Shown: positions 36,001 to 46,805, counted from the stretch's first letter. The stretch: DNA of 64,000 nt from Heliocidaris erythrogramma (GCA_025617745.1 CM046855.1:15469880-15533879); one strand, 5' to 3'. The notes: generated by a model not told the origin, from the letters alone. A program made the numbers and translations.

Positions 36001-39000
36001 CCCTGTTCACTGGCTAATTCTCGGATCAGGATCCCTGAGACGAGGTTGATCAGTGTGAACAGCAGAGGGAGGATGATTATGGCCAGTCGCAGGCGCCATT
36101 TGTAACGCCGGTACTGGTCTGGCTCAACACGCACTCGCACTTTTAAAATCACCTGCAATATTATTGCAAACAGGGAATAGCTATAAGCATATGAAACGAT
36201 TGCAAGATTGTCTGTGAAAGTCCTGGTAGCAAACAATAAATTGTAATAAAGCTGTTCTCATATTGTTTCACTTTAATCAAAAGATGCCTGTGCCAGATAT
36301 TTTTGTTCTGTCCATGATTTCTGATGAATTTTAGTAGAAATATCTGAAAGAGACTCAAATGTGAGGCTTTTGGTCATCTCTGTCTGAGGTAACCCCAGGG
36401 AGCTCCAACGCGCAGCGTTGGAGCCCCAGGTACAAGTATCCAAAGTCGTCCTCGCCAATTTTATGGCTAATCGCATCACTTAATTTCGGCAGGTAAGATA
36501 GAAATTTGTACTTACACTTCAAGAGAATTACTGTAACAATCTAGCAGGATCTTTGATTTTACGATTTAACGATTGTTTCGATGAAAAAAATGGAATTTCC
36601 TCGCCGAGCCGATCTTTTCCCCGTACTGTACCGTCGATTCAAATGACTCGATCACACATTACACACAGTGCGATCGAGTCACTTGAATCGACGGTACAGT
36701 ACAGGGAAAAGATCGGCTCGGCGAGGAAATTCCATTTTTTTCATCAAAACAATTGTTAAATCGTAAAATCAAAGAGCATGCTAGATAGTTACAGTAATTC
36801 TCTTGAAGTGTAAGTACAAATTTCTATCTTACCTGCCGAAATTAAGCGATGCGATTAGCCATAAAATGGGCGAGGACGACTTTGGATATTTGTACCTGGG
36901 GCTCCCTGGGGTTATGTCTGAGGCAACATTATTTGCAAGTGTTGGTTGGAGGGGTAAATGGGTAAAGAAATCCATCATCAGAGACTGTTATTTTCATTAA
37001 TAATGAATCTCCAATGTCATCTTACAGGTCTCGTCCAAAATAAGACAATAATGCATATGATTTCTCTCTTTAGAAATATTTCTATTATCATAAATCTCTA
37101 TGTGGGCAAAAGGGGGAAATGAAGTACCCCTGACTCAAGTGAAAAAAACAAAAATAAAAAGTAAATAAATAAGAAAAAAAGAAAATTGAAAGGAAAAAAA
37201 AATTGACCATTTCCCAATATGTCTCCTGCTGATAAGATGGTTCTAGAAATACTCTAATGAAAAAAAAAAATGCTTGACAAAAATAGGGGTAAGCTTCAAA
37301 AAACATGTACTGGAGAAGGAAATGTTGCAGAATTCCTGTTTAGCATTAACGAGGCCGACAGTCCCTTTCCTGTGAGCGCTCTAAAAATAACCTAGCTAGA
37401 ATACAAAGCAGATTGTCTGTGGCATACCCCCAACATGTGCAGAATGTAGGGGAAAGGGGAGGGTGAAAACCGACACTTGGTTTTCTTTAAAGTAGAACAG
37501 TATTGCCGATCACGAAATATGGTGATTTACATATGAATGTAAAGCAGGATGTGTGTTGAATATGTTGGTGTTCATTACTGCCAATATAAATATCATTATA
37601 TCAATGTAAAAACACATTTTATCAGCCCGTCTCAGAGTGTTTATTGATGACGTCATCGTTGGGTTGTTGGGACGGCGCGCATGCCAGCGCTTATATTGGA
37701 TGGGCGTGAGAGTGTAGATCATCGGGGTGATAGCTTGTTGGATCTCTAATTATGAAACTACTAATGGCATAACTGCTTAAAAGAAACGATTCACACATTT
37801 CTTATATAATTCAGTTCTCATGGAAATGGCTGTGGGACTTTTGGAGTGTAATTGTTTGAAGAAAAAGAACGTCCAAAGTCACGAGCTGAGACTTCATCTC
37901 CAGACACGGCCCGAGCTCCAGACGTGACGATATTGAGTTTGATTTTGTTATACTGGGCCTTACTTCTAAATTCCCCTTCTTTGATAAAGCTACGTGTATG
38001 GTGGCATATTGTCATCTATAATTGCTTCTTCTGAAAAATGATATAATTCACATTCTCTCTGGATGAAGTGTCGAAGAAACTCATTTGATTTCAGCAGAAA
38101 TCAAATTTCGCGCATATGTATATAGTTCCGTGTACGGGGACCGTACCGGTGAAGAATAAATTGTTTGTCACTGATTTGTTCCTGCAAACGAGATTTATTT
38201 GTGTTTTTAACGCACTTATTTACTGCAAATGTCAATGTCAGATTCTATTTAAAAATATTTATATTGCATATAATTTTTAAAAGAACGCAAGGTGAAATTA
38301 TAGTAAATAAATGTGAACATTTCCGGTACAAAAATAAATGTTGTCTCAGCTCAGGTGCAGATCTCGCTATCAGATCAGCTCGTACGTTGATAGCGTGCAT
38401 GCAATGACCTGTTGTTTACGTACGTGCATGCATGACTGACGGAATTGCTGAATGCTGGTGCTGCTGTTTCGTCTCCGGAATTGTGATTTAGGGTGGCTAA
38501 TTCTTACATATTTCAGTTATATATTTAATTTTGTGAGTGTGTGAATCGAATCAAGAGTTTGTTGGATGTTGGTGAAGTAGAGGGAAGGGAATATGGCTGA
38601 GCGGTCGAGGTCGTCTGACAGTGAAGTAGCGGCGACAAGCACGGACCCACCTCCCCGTAAAAAGTTGAAGAAACGGGGCTATCGCTGCCTTGTAGCTGTG
38701 TAGCAACACATACAACAAAGATGGATTCACAGTGTATCATATGCCCGGGAAGATGCCATCAGAAACGGAGAGATTCAACATGGATAGACTTTATAGCCCG
38801 GAGAAGGGTTTTTGACACAAAATACGCAAAGACGTACAAACGAATTTCAGTTTGTATTGGCCACGCTCATGCTCGGCAACTTCTTCTCCTTCTATCTCCT
38901 CGCCCTCGCCTAATTCACCACTATCACTGTCACCGTCTCTGTCAACATCTCATTCTTCCTCTTGGTCGCTTTCGATTTCAAAGTCTAAATCTAACTGAAT

Positions 39001-42000
39001 CTCGTCCATATTTGTGGTGATACTGATCGAGCACATATATCCAAATAGCGTATGCCTAGCGTTTGTACAGCTTTCCCACCACCGCGCACGCAAGCACATT
39101 GTTGAACGACCCAACGATGATGTCATCATCAAACACGCATTTCAGATTAGTGTTTCAGATACAATATCGTGGTGAAATTTTATCAATTTGTATAAGTAAT
39201 TTATGGCGTCCCAACTACTTTTCCAAACTGAACAATAGTTTAAGACGGTTCTATGAACCATAACCTTTACAATGATATGAAATTTAACCTTATTCATATC
39301 AATACTGTTCTACTTAAAAAAAAACATAAAATTTAACTGACTAAGATGCCTTATCTACATTTTTATACACTTTACAAAATGCACAGTTCACAAAATATTT
39401 CAAAAAATATTTTTTTTTGTAATATAGTGCACAAAAATCACACTTAGGCAATAATATCAAGGCAAAATATACATTTCTAGCATTCATATCAAGATTCTCT
39501 TTTGAAAATAGAAATGTTATTCTACAAACATCATTGTACATATCACAATTTCCTTTTTCCCTTATTTGTAAACCTCTTTCACTTTAATTCCTCTGACATT
39601 GCAATTACATCATATTAGAACATATTTTTAATGCAATTGAAGCATTTTTCTACCAAATAAATTCTTTGCAAATTATAGATAGATCTGGTTTTCGCTGTCC
39701 CACTTACTTTGCAATTCTTTACATTTCCTTACATTTTATCACAAAGTTTTATTTTCACGACAGTCTCAATTAGCATTCTGGTATGATTTTTCACAAATAC
39801 ATACATGTACATCTGCTGAGAACCAGAAAGGTGTTAACTCATACCATTTACCACAGGCCTAATGCCTTTCTGGCTCTCAACTAAAAACTTTCTTATTAGT
39901 TGTCTTTTTGGATCTGTTTGTCTAATTTTTCTGCTTTTATCAAAACTAAGTAATTCTTGGACCGGACTTCCCCCTTAATTCTCTGTATGTCACATGTACA
40001 TAGGTGCTTCACATAAAGAATCTATTACATTTTTAAGATCATTTACATCCTTTAAATGATCTTACGCACAAGGAGACCAATTGCTTTCTTAAAAATACCT
40101 TTTTAAAAGCACACATTTTCAATCCCCCTCACTTTTCATGTTTGAGCACACACAATGAGATGTCAGTTCTAAATGTATACAGTAAACTTAAAGACTGACA
40201 CTGGAAAAATAAATATTCAAATTAAATGAATAAAAATTCATTTAATTTGAATAAACAATAAAGATTGACAGTTTTCATACCTGAACAATTTAGTTCTACC
40301 ACATTTTTTTAGAGAAAAGAACTATTTCATGAATTTCTTTTCAAAATCCCCATTTGTTTTGTACATGGTGCAAAAGTGTCCACCCTCTCCAGTTAGTTTT
40401 AACTCTTTAATATGAATTAACAATAAAGCTTGCCAATTCCCTGTGCCATAACATTTTAGTTCTACCATAGTTTAAAAGAAAAAAGTACAGCTGGACAATA
40501 TTTTAAAAAAATTTTTAAATCCCCATTCATTTTATACATGGTGCAAAAGTTTCCGTCCCGTCGCATTCCGTCCTGTCATGCGACACCCATTTATCAATTT
40601 TCAAATTAAAAAAAATTGATTGGGCCAAAATCTTAGCTTCATGGTTGAATGTCATGTGCTCTATCATACTAATCAAAAATCATGATACGTAGCTAGTCTT
40701 CAATTTTAACTTTGATAGAATTTTACTTTGAATCTGTCTTACAAAATTTCACCATTCTATTGTTCCGTCCCGTCGCGCTAACAAAATATGTTGTTACCAT
40801 GGAAACGGAATTACGATCAGTCTTGTGTTTGTAGTGGAATTGTTCTTCAGTGTAAACCTATTATATAAGTAAAGGTATGCAGCAGGTAGCATTTCTTATT
40901 TTCTTGTGAGGAGAATAAATCCTATTGAATTCCTTCCTGTCACGTTGACAGGACTTTTGGCTCAGACCCACAATAAAAAATGGATAATATGTTACAGGAA
41001 AAATAAATTCTTGAATTACTTCGCACACACTTCACTTTGGTATCTGATAAACATTAAACAAAGTCTCTGTTGATAGAATCTGAAGTGCACTGTTTTTAAT
41101 GTATAGAAAGATGGACTCTGAACTGCCTTTACTTAGATAGCCAAAAGATTTGAAAACCCTGGAAGTATTATTTTACAGTGATAATACCGTAAATAAATTC
41201 CCAGGGACCCGTTTCACAGACAATACCAATGACAAGATAATGAATGGTAACTTTTTTCATGATATACATGAGGATTCACTGATCTTGCATTTCAAAAAGC
41301 TTAGCAATTCTTTCAAACTCTCAACAATAATATGAACACACAACAACATTTACTATCACACAGTCTTTGTCACAATATACCAGAATATTTTTTTTTTTTT
41401 AATGTAAATTCAAGTGTATAGAACCTTCGGTGTAAAAACCAAGGGTTCTGGACTTCAGGGGAAAAAAAAGCCACATGTGGGAAAATATCTCCCACGATAG
41501 GCTACCCGCAAGGGTAGAAAATACAGTATCAAGGCACGCTTTCAACCTCCAAAGTTGATTTGGTCCTCCCAAACCACCTTCCTAGGATGTTGTTAGGCTG
41601 TGTTCCACTCAATTTGGACAATTAATTTTGCATGGATATGTCAATGCATACTTTCAATCTGCACAGTTGCCTTGATCCTCTCAAATCACCCCACCCCATT
41701 TGATGCCACAAAGCCATATTTCTTATTTTCTTTCAAAGTGGACCAAGGGAAATTGTATTTCCTACCGAGAAGCCTGGGGCTGTATTCTGAAAACTATGTT
41801 AACATGTTAACATTTATGTTAGTAAAACGATGTTAATTGTCACAACAAACATAATCAGGACAAGTCATTGATTAATGATTGCGCAAAGATGGTTGTGTCC
41901 GCGTAAAGTTAACAGAGACATCTGCGCAAGCACTAATGATTAGTGTTTATTGCGCGAAATTTCAATTTGTTATGGCAATTAACATAGTTTTCCTTAACAT

Positions 42001-45000
42001 AAAAGATAACATAGTTTTCAGAATACTGCCCCTGGCTACACTGGATTAAACTTTAATGTAAGTACATGTACATGTATTCCAATTGATTGGTAAGCACTAA
42101 AAAATTGAAACAAAGTGATCAACAACAATGATCATAGAATTGCAGACCCTGTGAGATTTAAAAATTATACAGGTTGTTGCTTTCCTGATCTGTGACCCTA
42201 TAAAGAATGTTTAATGGGTACCCTTAGGTACCAATACCTGATAGTTTATTGAAATATAATCATGTTGTTGAGGTACTTATAATTTTGAATGCCTTAATAT
42301 TCATGGTTTTATGTTATGTTCATGCTGCAAAATTTATGCATTCTAAAAGTGAATACATAGTTTTAAAGATGAGGAGTGAAAAGTCATAATATACAATGCA
42401 TCATGTTGAATATTTGCTTTGATCTGAAAAACAGAGTCAAAGGGGTCAAAAATATAATCCTTTATTTTCTAATTTTCTGATAAACCTATAATGGCAAAAC
42501 ACAATCCTTAAAAAACTTCACTCTAAAAAACCTGTAGGTTTACATTTTCCAGAAATCATGTATTGTTGGTGTTGATTTTAGAAGAATTTATCAAAAAAGC
42601 AATCTTGTGTTACACCCGATTTCAATTGTAATCACATGTATCAAATGAATAAATTCACATATTAACCCATAGCAGTTCAGAGTTTTCTTATGGTCTAAAT
42701 TAATCAGATTTCCCTCCTCAAATTGGCAACAATTATTCTTATTTTCCCTCCAGCATAATTTGAAAAATAATAAAAATGCTTATTAAATGAACCAATGTGA
42801 ATGGAAATTGTAAAGTTCAACATAAAATTTGCCAGTTTTCTACACAAAAATAGTGATTAAAATTTTACACAGCATTGCCAATTTAGAGACTTTAATGATT
42901 GATAACAATTAATTAACTCTTATTCATGAACAGCACATTCTACTGCATTGGAAACAGACTCAAAATTTTCAGTGATTTTTGCTCTTTCTGCTTATGTACA
43001 TGTGTATAATGTGTAATTCCTAGCATTCTGGATCAAAATATAATGCAACTAGATGAATCTTCGACCGCGCGCGGTCGGAATATATGCCTCCGCCATCACC
43101 AGATTGGAAATGTATGGCATACATGTACACTCTAAAAATGATTGGTCCAACAAAATTACAAATCTTTTCACTTAAAAAGCACAGGAGACATAATTCATTT
43201 CATTTTCATCCCGTACAAATAAAAAACTTACCATTGATGACTTACAATCATCAAATACACCAAGGAAATAGATATTTGGTCAATTCCACAGCAACGGAAG
43301 GACAATCACACACAAACTGTATCTATATGTCCTTCCGTTACCGTGGAATTGACCATTTTATAGTAATAGACCACTGTCCCCTTGAAATTTCTAAAATAGG
43401 TAGGCCTAGACTCCATACATCACAAACCATTTTTATGTATATAATGACCTCTATGACCTTTGAACTTTGACCTTGAGACCCTAAAATCTAATCAGTTCAT
43501 CGTCCCTCCCATATGCAAATATTGGCCAGGTTAGAAGCTGATCTGTCAAACAGTTCTTCAGTTGTCGCGAGAACTAACCATTTTTATGTACATAATTACC
43601 TCCGTGACCTTTGACCTTTGACCTTGAGACCCCAAAATCTAATCAGTTCATCGTCCCTCACATATGCATACATGGGCCAAGTTAGAAGCTGATCGGTCAA
43701 ACAGTTCTGAAGTTATTGCGAGAACGAACCATTTTCATGTACATAATGACCTCTATGACCTTTGACCTTTGACCTTGAGACCCCAAAATCTAATCAGTTC
43801 AACGTCCCTCCCATATGCATACATGGGCCAAGTTACAAACTGATCCAAAAACGGTTTTGAAGTTATCGCGAGAACGAAAAGGGGATGGACAGACGACCCG
43901 AAAACATAATGCCTCCGGCACCACCTACGGTGGGTGGAGGCATAAAAATATCACTGAAGGAGACACTGTACTGCTGTCAGTTTAATTTCTCTTTATGCTG
44001 ATGAATCTCAAAATAATGAAAATTAGGAATTCCCAAAGGACAAACATAATTGTTCAAATGGACTACTAATTCTGATCCTCTTCCTACTTCCAAATATACC
44101 TCAAGTAATCTGATTGTCAATTAGACAACTGCATGTACATGCACGAAGAAAGACATATTTTCCTGAAATCTATGATCATGACCATTTTTGTTTATTACCT
44201 TAAAATATGATTAGTTGGCATTTACTTGGCAATGTTAAAAAAAAATACATGTGAGCAGCAAGCACAAATGAACTTCTGCATATATCTCCCTTTGGCTTTC
44301 CATTGGACTCTAAACAATGCACAGTAGGTACAATGCTGTGTATCTACTGCACTTGTCTAAATCACACATCAAAGCAATTCAATCGTTAATCTTTTTATAG
44401 GTTAAAAAAGTTAAATAAGATTGATATTTGACTCTTTACCCACCTACATCGACATGTAATTTAGACACAACACACACACAAAATAACAAATGAACAGTAC
44501 ACACATATGATTCATTATCTTGATTTCAATTTCTAGATGTCATTTTCATAACATAACAGAATTATCTAGAGTACTGATACTCTGATTTTTATAAGACCCT
44601 AAAGCCTTACGACTGTGCTCTTTGCATGATATATTTTACAAGTGAATGAAACTGTTTACTTCCCACTTACCTGGGCAAAATATAAGATGAGCAGACATAG
44701 ACTAGTAAACTGGAGACATACCGGAAATCCAAGAAGAAGCCAGTAAGGAATGAATTCAAGCATGTTCACCTCCGCGGCATTGAGGATATAAAAAGAAAAC
44801 AGGGTAGTCCTTAATGCAGACCAGAACAGGCACAAAAAGAGAAAAACGGTCTGATAGCTGAAGCGCTTGTGCCCATAGTACAGGATCAAAAAGAGCTGGA
44901 TGTATATGAAGAAAAAGAGGAGTCCATAAAGGACAATGAAGGTGATGGCCAGGGCTTGTTCCACTTGTTGTGACACAATGGACTGCATGGAAGGTGAGGT

Positions 45001-45033
45001 GGGACCCGGGGCTAGGGTACCCGAGAGAGACAT
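29810..45033 (-). CDS. GPR137: GPR137-family integral membrane protein (six coding exons)
   Basis: Exons in coding order: 44671-45033, 35871-36152, 34005-34145, 32675-32800, 30246-30370 and 29810-30002, all with GT..AG borders and consistent phases, giving about 409 residues (human paralogues are around 400-417). The family consists of seven-helix proteins on lysosomal membranes; GPR137B is reported to control Rag GTPase/mTORC1 signalling. Hydrophobic helices lie at about residues 26-48, 58-80 and 92-118 (exon 1), two in exon 2, one in exon 3 and one in exon 4. Family signatures are YGHKRFSYQTVFLFLCLFW, ALRTTLFSFY, YDWINVSDQADLI, VFGVVLLVWEFLPTFILV and TTPPLLFSG. The start is the ATG of MSLSGTLAPG: upstream in frame there is a possible acceptor (TTTTAGTTGCAG) and no other ATG. 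Whether it is orthologous to GPR137, 137B or 137C cannot be told by eye; a single pre-duplication gene is likely. Confidence 0.95.
30246..30370 (-). CDS. GPR137: GPR137 coding exon 5
   Basis: The acceptor is TTTACACAG and the donor GTAAGT, phase 2 out. It encodes a cytosolic tail including KAYFFDNPNRYNSDDDLTR; the human counterpart is SRSYFFDRAGHCEDEG. Confidence 0.92.
30530..30867. mobile_element. Second copy of the tRNA-like-core inverted-repeat element
   Basis: Arms TTAGTAAATGAAGAAGCTTA..CTCCCAGTGTTAA and the reverse complement ending TAAGCTTCTTCATTTACTAA enclose two head-to-head partial tRNA-like modules: CCAGCGGGATTCGAACCTGT twice, then ACAGGTTCGAATCCTGCTGG. Downstream, CCACGGCGGACCGTAGAATA matches the linker of the array at 22551. 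It sits in a GPR137 intron. Confidence 0.85.
31180..31694. mobile_element. piggyBac-like MITE with TTAA target sites
   Basis: TTAA at 31180-31183 and 31691-31694 flanks inverted ends CCCTAAAAGGGCC / GGCCTTTTTAGGG. The TTAA duplication and the CCC start are typical of piggyBac-type elements. A run of about 20 G follows the left end. About 507 bp without a reading frame; in a GPR137 intron. Confidence 0.88.
32675..32800 (-). CDS. GPR137: GPR137 coding exon 4
   Basis: The acceptor is TTTTGATGACCAG, with a weak pyrimidine run, and the donor GTGAGT; 42 codons. It encodes ADLIRLKGKHFLVFGVVLLV and WEFLPTFILVVFFRVKR, the last helix. Confidence 0.95.
33083..33674. mobile_element. AGGGCAATCCAA-family foldback element, copy in a GPR137 intron
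   Basis: GTAATGATTTGATTTGTGTG-AAAGCAGAAAAAT at the left and TTGGATTGCCCTATAAA at the right match the copy at 10865-11413 in order. Its left tip (AATTGCAATCTGACC) is degraded. Confidence 0.75.
33893..33917 (+). repeat. Poly(C) run
   Basis: A run of more than 20 C between two GPR137 exons; polymorphic-looking and of no evident function. Confidence 0.9.
34005..34145 (-). CDS. GPR137: GPR137 coding exon 3
   Basis: The acceptor is AATTGCATAG and the donor GTTAGT; 47 codons. It encodes GTTVGQACVACVVIILLYVT, RIVYNVIAVTW and FGYDWINVSDQ, aligning with human GTSVCQAAAMGGAMVLLYAS, RACYNLTAL and FDYDWYNVSDQ. Confidence 0.96.
34600..34805 (+). repeat. T/A-rich low-complexity tract with (TTTA)n
   Basis: About 200 bp of TATATTT / TTTATTTA repeats in a GPR137 intron. 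The hydrophobic frame over it is an artefact of T-rich codons. The remaining intron 34960-35870 is AT-rich and unremarkable. Confidence 0.9.
35871..36152 (-). CDS. GPR137: GPR137 coding exon 2
   Basis: The acceptor is ATATTATTGCAG and the donor GTGAGT; 94 codons, phase 0. It encodes VILKVRVRVEPDQYRRYKW, helix LAIIILPLLFTLINLVSGIL, helix LFLCAAVWLSICIWKI and SANVLLEAR. Confidence 0.95.
36390..36914. mobile_element. Near-perfect 525-bp palindromic element with 9-bp target duplication
   Basis: TGTCTGAGG occurs directly outside both ends (36381-36389 and 36915-36923). The termini TAACCCCAGGGAGC / GCTCCCTGGGGTTA open arms that stay complementary almost to the centre near 36657 (for example GAGCCGATCTTTTCCC and GGGAAAAGATCGGCTC). 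Long arms plus a 9-bp duplication resemble Mutator-like (MULE) elements. It lies in the large GPR137 intron. Confidence 0.92.
38593..38850 (+). pseudogene. Frameshifted THAP-type zinc-finger remnant
   Basis: From ATG at 38593 one frame reads MAERSRSSDSEVAA..KKLKKRGYRCLVAV then stops at 38701. A second frame continues LCSNTYNKDGFTVYHMPG, and a third gives TWIDFIARRRVFDTKYAK. Together these follow the order of a THAP domain (C-x4-C, FP/MP, W.xF..R, KY), broken by at least two shifts and without a clear final C..H pair. THAP domains bind DNA and are common at the N-terminus of transposase-derived proteins. Not functional. Confidence 0.6.
38890..39010 (-). pseudogene. Acidic N-terminal reading frame, interrupted
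   Basis: On the - strand ATG (39010) opens MDEIQLDLDFEIESDQEEE, then a stop; shifting by one base gives DVDRDGDSDSGELGEGEE and continues acidic. Acidic starts are seen in some transposases. I see no catalytic domain. It faces the THAP remnant. Confidence 0.4.
39318..41776. other. GPR137 intron 1, AT-rich
   Basis: I found no exon. It contains a perfect 17-bp hairpin (40215-40231 and 40236-40252, loop AAAA) and two diverged ~170-bp direct repeats near 40250-40400 and 40425-40565, sharing AACAATAAAG, TTTAGTTCTACCA and TACATGGTGCAAAAG. Confidence 0.6.
41777..42031. mobile_element. 255-bp MITE with CTG target duplication
   Basis: Inverted ends GGGCTGTATTCTGAAAACTA / TAGTTTTCAGAATACTGCCC are flanked by CTG at 41774-41776 and 42032-42034. 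The interior repeats TTAACAT / ATGTTAA motifs. It is non-coding and in GPR137 intron 1, with the same 3-bp target as the element at 26218. Confidence 0.85.
42035..43084. other. GPR137 intron 1, nothing recognised
   Basis: AT-rich sequence without exons, tandem repeats or clear inverted repeats; a short CGACCGCGCGCGGTCG palindrome lies at about 43062-43077. Confidence 0.5.
43085..43945 (-). repeat. GTCCGTCC-headed satellite, inverted copy, with inserted hairpin
   Basis: This is the - strand version of the family at 6858 and 63433, ending GTGGGTGGAGGCATAAAA. About three units of ~150 bp carry TGACCTTTGACCTTTGACCT-type clusters (for example 43756-43778). At 43277-43355 sits a separate ~79-bp palindrome (GGTCAATTCCACAGCAACGG / CCGTTACCGTGGAATTGACC), probably a small MITE. 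Confidence 0.85.
43946..44670. other. GPR137 intron 1, nothing recognised
   Basis: AT-rich intron sequence up to the donor of coding exon 1; no repeat or conserved element seen. Confidence 0.5.
44671..45033 (-). CDS. GPR137: GPR137 coding exon 1
   Basis: 121 codons from ATG (45033) to the donor GTAAGT. It encodes a short Ser/Pro/Gly N-tail and the first three helices, ending ..CLLILYFAQ as in the human gene (LMNLYFAQ). The transcript probably has an upstream non-coding exon, since AG precedes CTGACC about 65 bp upstream of the ATG. Confidence 0.95.
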
Positions 45034-45810
45034 TGTTGGTCCCTCCTGGACGATTAGCTGGACTAAAACTGAAAGTCTTAGCCTCTTGGTGGTCAGCTGC
45101 AACTAAAATTGATGCATCTATCCTTGTATGGAGATCTGAAAGATAAAAACAAAGTACATGGGATAGACTGTTACAAGAATTGAAAATGTGTTATTATGTT
45201 CCCTCACTGGCCATATAAGGGCAGAGTTTAAATGCATGTTAAGTAAAATATTTAAGGGGAAATGACATTAAAAAAAATTGCCCTCAGAGGAAGCAAACAG
45301 ATCACATATTACTGGTACCGATCATTGGTAAAATTGTGTTTGTAAAATGTATTTGTTCTGTCTTCTAGTAAGATTTTATCTAACTTTCACTTATCAATAT
45401 TTTTATGAACAGAATAAATATTTAGAGTTCATACAACAATCAATTTAATACTAAAACAAACATTTCTATAATTGTCAGGGTTGTGTTTAACTTTTATTGA
45501 CTACATGTAAATTATCACTTAAATACATATATGTACAATGTACAAGCTCATCAGAAGATGGTAAATTATATATTTTTTTCAAATTCAATCACTAACCATA
45601 AGCAAGAACATTCCCAGGCTACATGTATAGTCCATAATCAGGTGATTGTAATCATTAAAAAAAACAAATGTTTAACAAATACACATGTAAAGACCATTCT
45701 ACTTTAAGTTATTCAGTAGACCACAGACAGAGTTGAAGTTTAGATACATGTAGTTTTGAAGAACATACACTAGTGTCTTTCATGTCTTTACTTTAGTGAT
45801 GGTTCTGTGA

Positions 45811-46283
45811 TAACTCCAGGGAGCTCCACCGCCATTAGTCGTGGATCTCCAGGTACAACTAACCATAATCTTCCTCGCCCATTAGTTTGGTCGGTCGCAT
45901 CGTTTAATTTCGGCAGGTAAGATGAAAATTTGTATTTACATTTCAAGAGAATTAATGTAACTATCCAGCAGGCACTTTGATTTCAATGAAAAAATGGAAT
46001 TTCCTTGCCGAGCCGATCTTCCCTGTACTGTCAGGACTGTACTGTCGATTCAAATGACTTGATCGGCTCGGCGAAGTAATTCCATTTTTTTCATCGAAAT
46101 AATCAAATCAAAGTGCCTGCTGGAGAGTTACAGTAGTTCTTTTGAAATGTAAGTACAAATTTTCATCTTACCTGCCAAAATTAAGCAATGCGACCGACCA
46201 AACTTATGCCATGGGCAAGGAAGATTTTGGTTAGTTGTACCTGAAGCTCCATCACCTAACGGCGGTGGAGCTCCCTGGAGTTA
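45811..46283. mobile_element. Second 9-bp-TSD palindromic element, 473 bp
   Basis: GTTCTGTGA flanks both ends (45802-45810 and 46284-46292). The termini TAACTCCAGGGAGCTCC / GGAGCTCCCTGGAGTTA and internal arms (CTTACCTGCC..AATTAAGC, GAGCCGATC, GGAATTTC / GAAATTCC types) match the element at 36390-36914. It lies 0.8 kb upstream of the GPR137 ATG. Confidence 0.92.
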
Positions 46284-46629
46284 GTTCTGTGAGTGCCGTG
46301 GAGGTGGAGCCTGGAGGAAGCCACTTACACTTACGCAAGGTAAATGGAGATAACCTCCAACTCTGTACCTTTGTACCGCGAGGAATTGCCTCCAATAGCA
46401 AATGTGTGATCTCTAGCACATACAGTACTTGTGCTGGAAAGGAGCAAGATCACCGGCCAAAAACAGCCTGAAAATTTCACTTTATGAAGATGATAAAGAT
46501 TCTATTGAAGAATCTAGCATGAAATCAGATATTCTATCATCCTAAAAAATTTAATGTAGAACGAAGTATTTTGTCAAAATTTTGCTGATTATATTGGTGT
46601 TTTTACCTCTGCAACTTAACTTAGACTTA

Positions 46630-46805
46630 TGGGGTGTTGCAAGAAAGTTGCAATCAATTGCAAATTGTAAAGCAAATTAGAACAATCATTCTGAATGGTT
46701 CAGGGTCTGCCCATTCAAGAAGATGCGCTTGCAACAATGATTTTGATTGGTCAGTACCGATCAGTTGCAACTTGCAATCAATCGCAACTTTCTTGCAACA
46801 CCCCA
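46630..46805. mobile_element. 176-bp MITE, TGGGGTGTTGCAAG family, copy 2
   Basis: Same length and ends as 24291-24466, with few differences between them. The flanks are TTA on the left and TAA on the right, so the 3-bp duplication is imperfect here. Confidence 0.9.

Larger units (their letters stand above)
37487..39317. mobile_element. Internally decayed DNA transposon with THAP remnant, TTAA-flanked
   Basis: TTAA at 37487-37490 and 39314-39317 borders inverted ends AGTAGAACAGTATTG / CAATACTGTTCTACT. A second inverted pair is TGATGACGTCATCGTTGGGT (37645 on) and ACCCAACGATGATGTCATCA (39109 on). Between them lie fragments of a THAP-like zinc finger on + and an acidic reading frame on -. TTAA would suggest piggyBac, but the tip does not begin CCC or CAC, so the superfamily is uncertain. 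Confidence 0.7.

Noticed and set aside
35799-36236. Reading GPR137 exon 2 as a longer 145-codon single-exon gene
   Set aside because: Splice sites at 36152 and 35871 and homology end exactly at VILKV.. and ..LLEAR; the flanks are intron.
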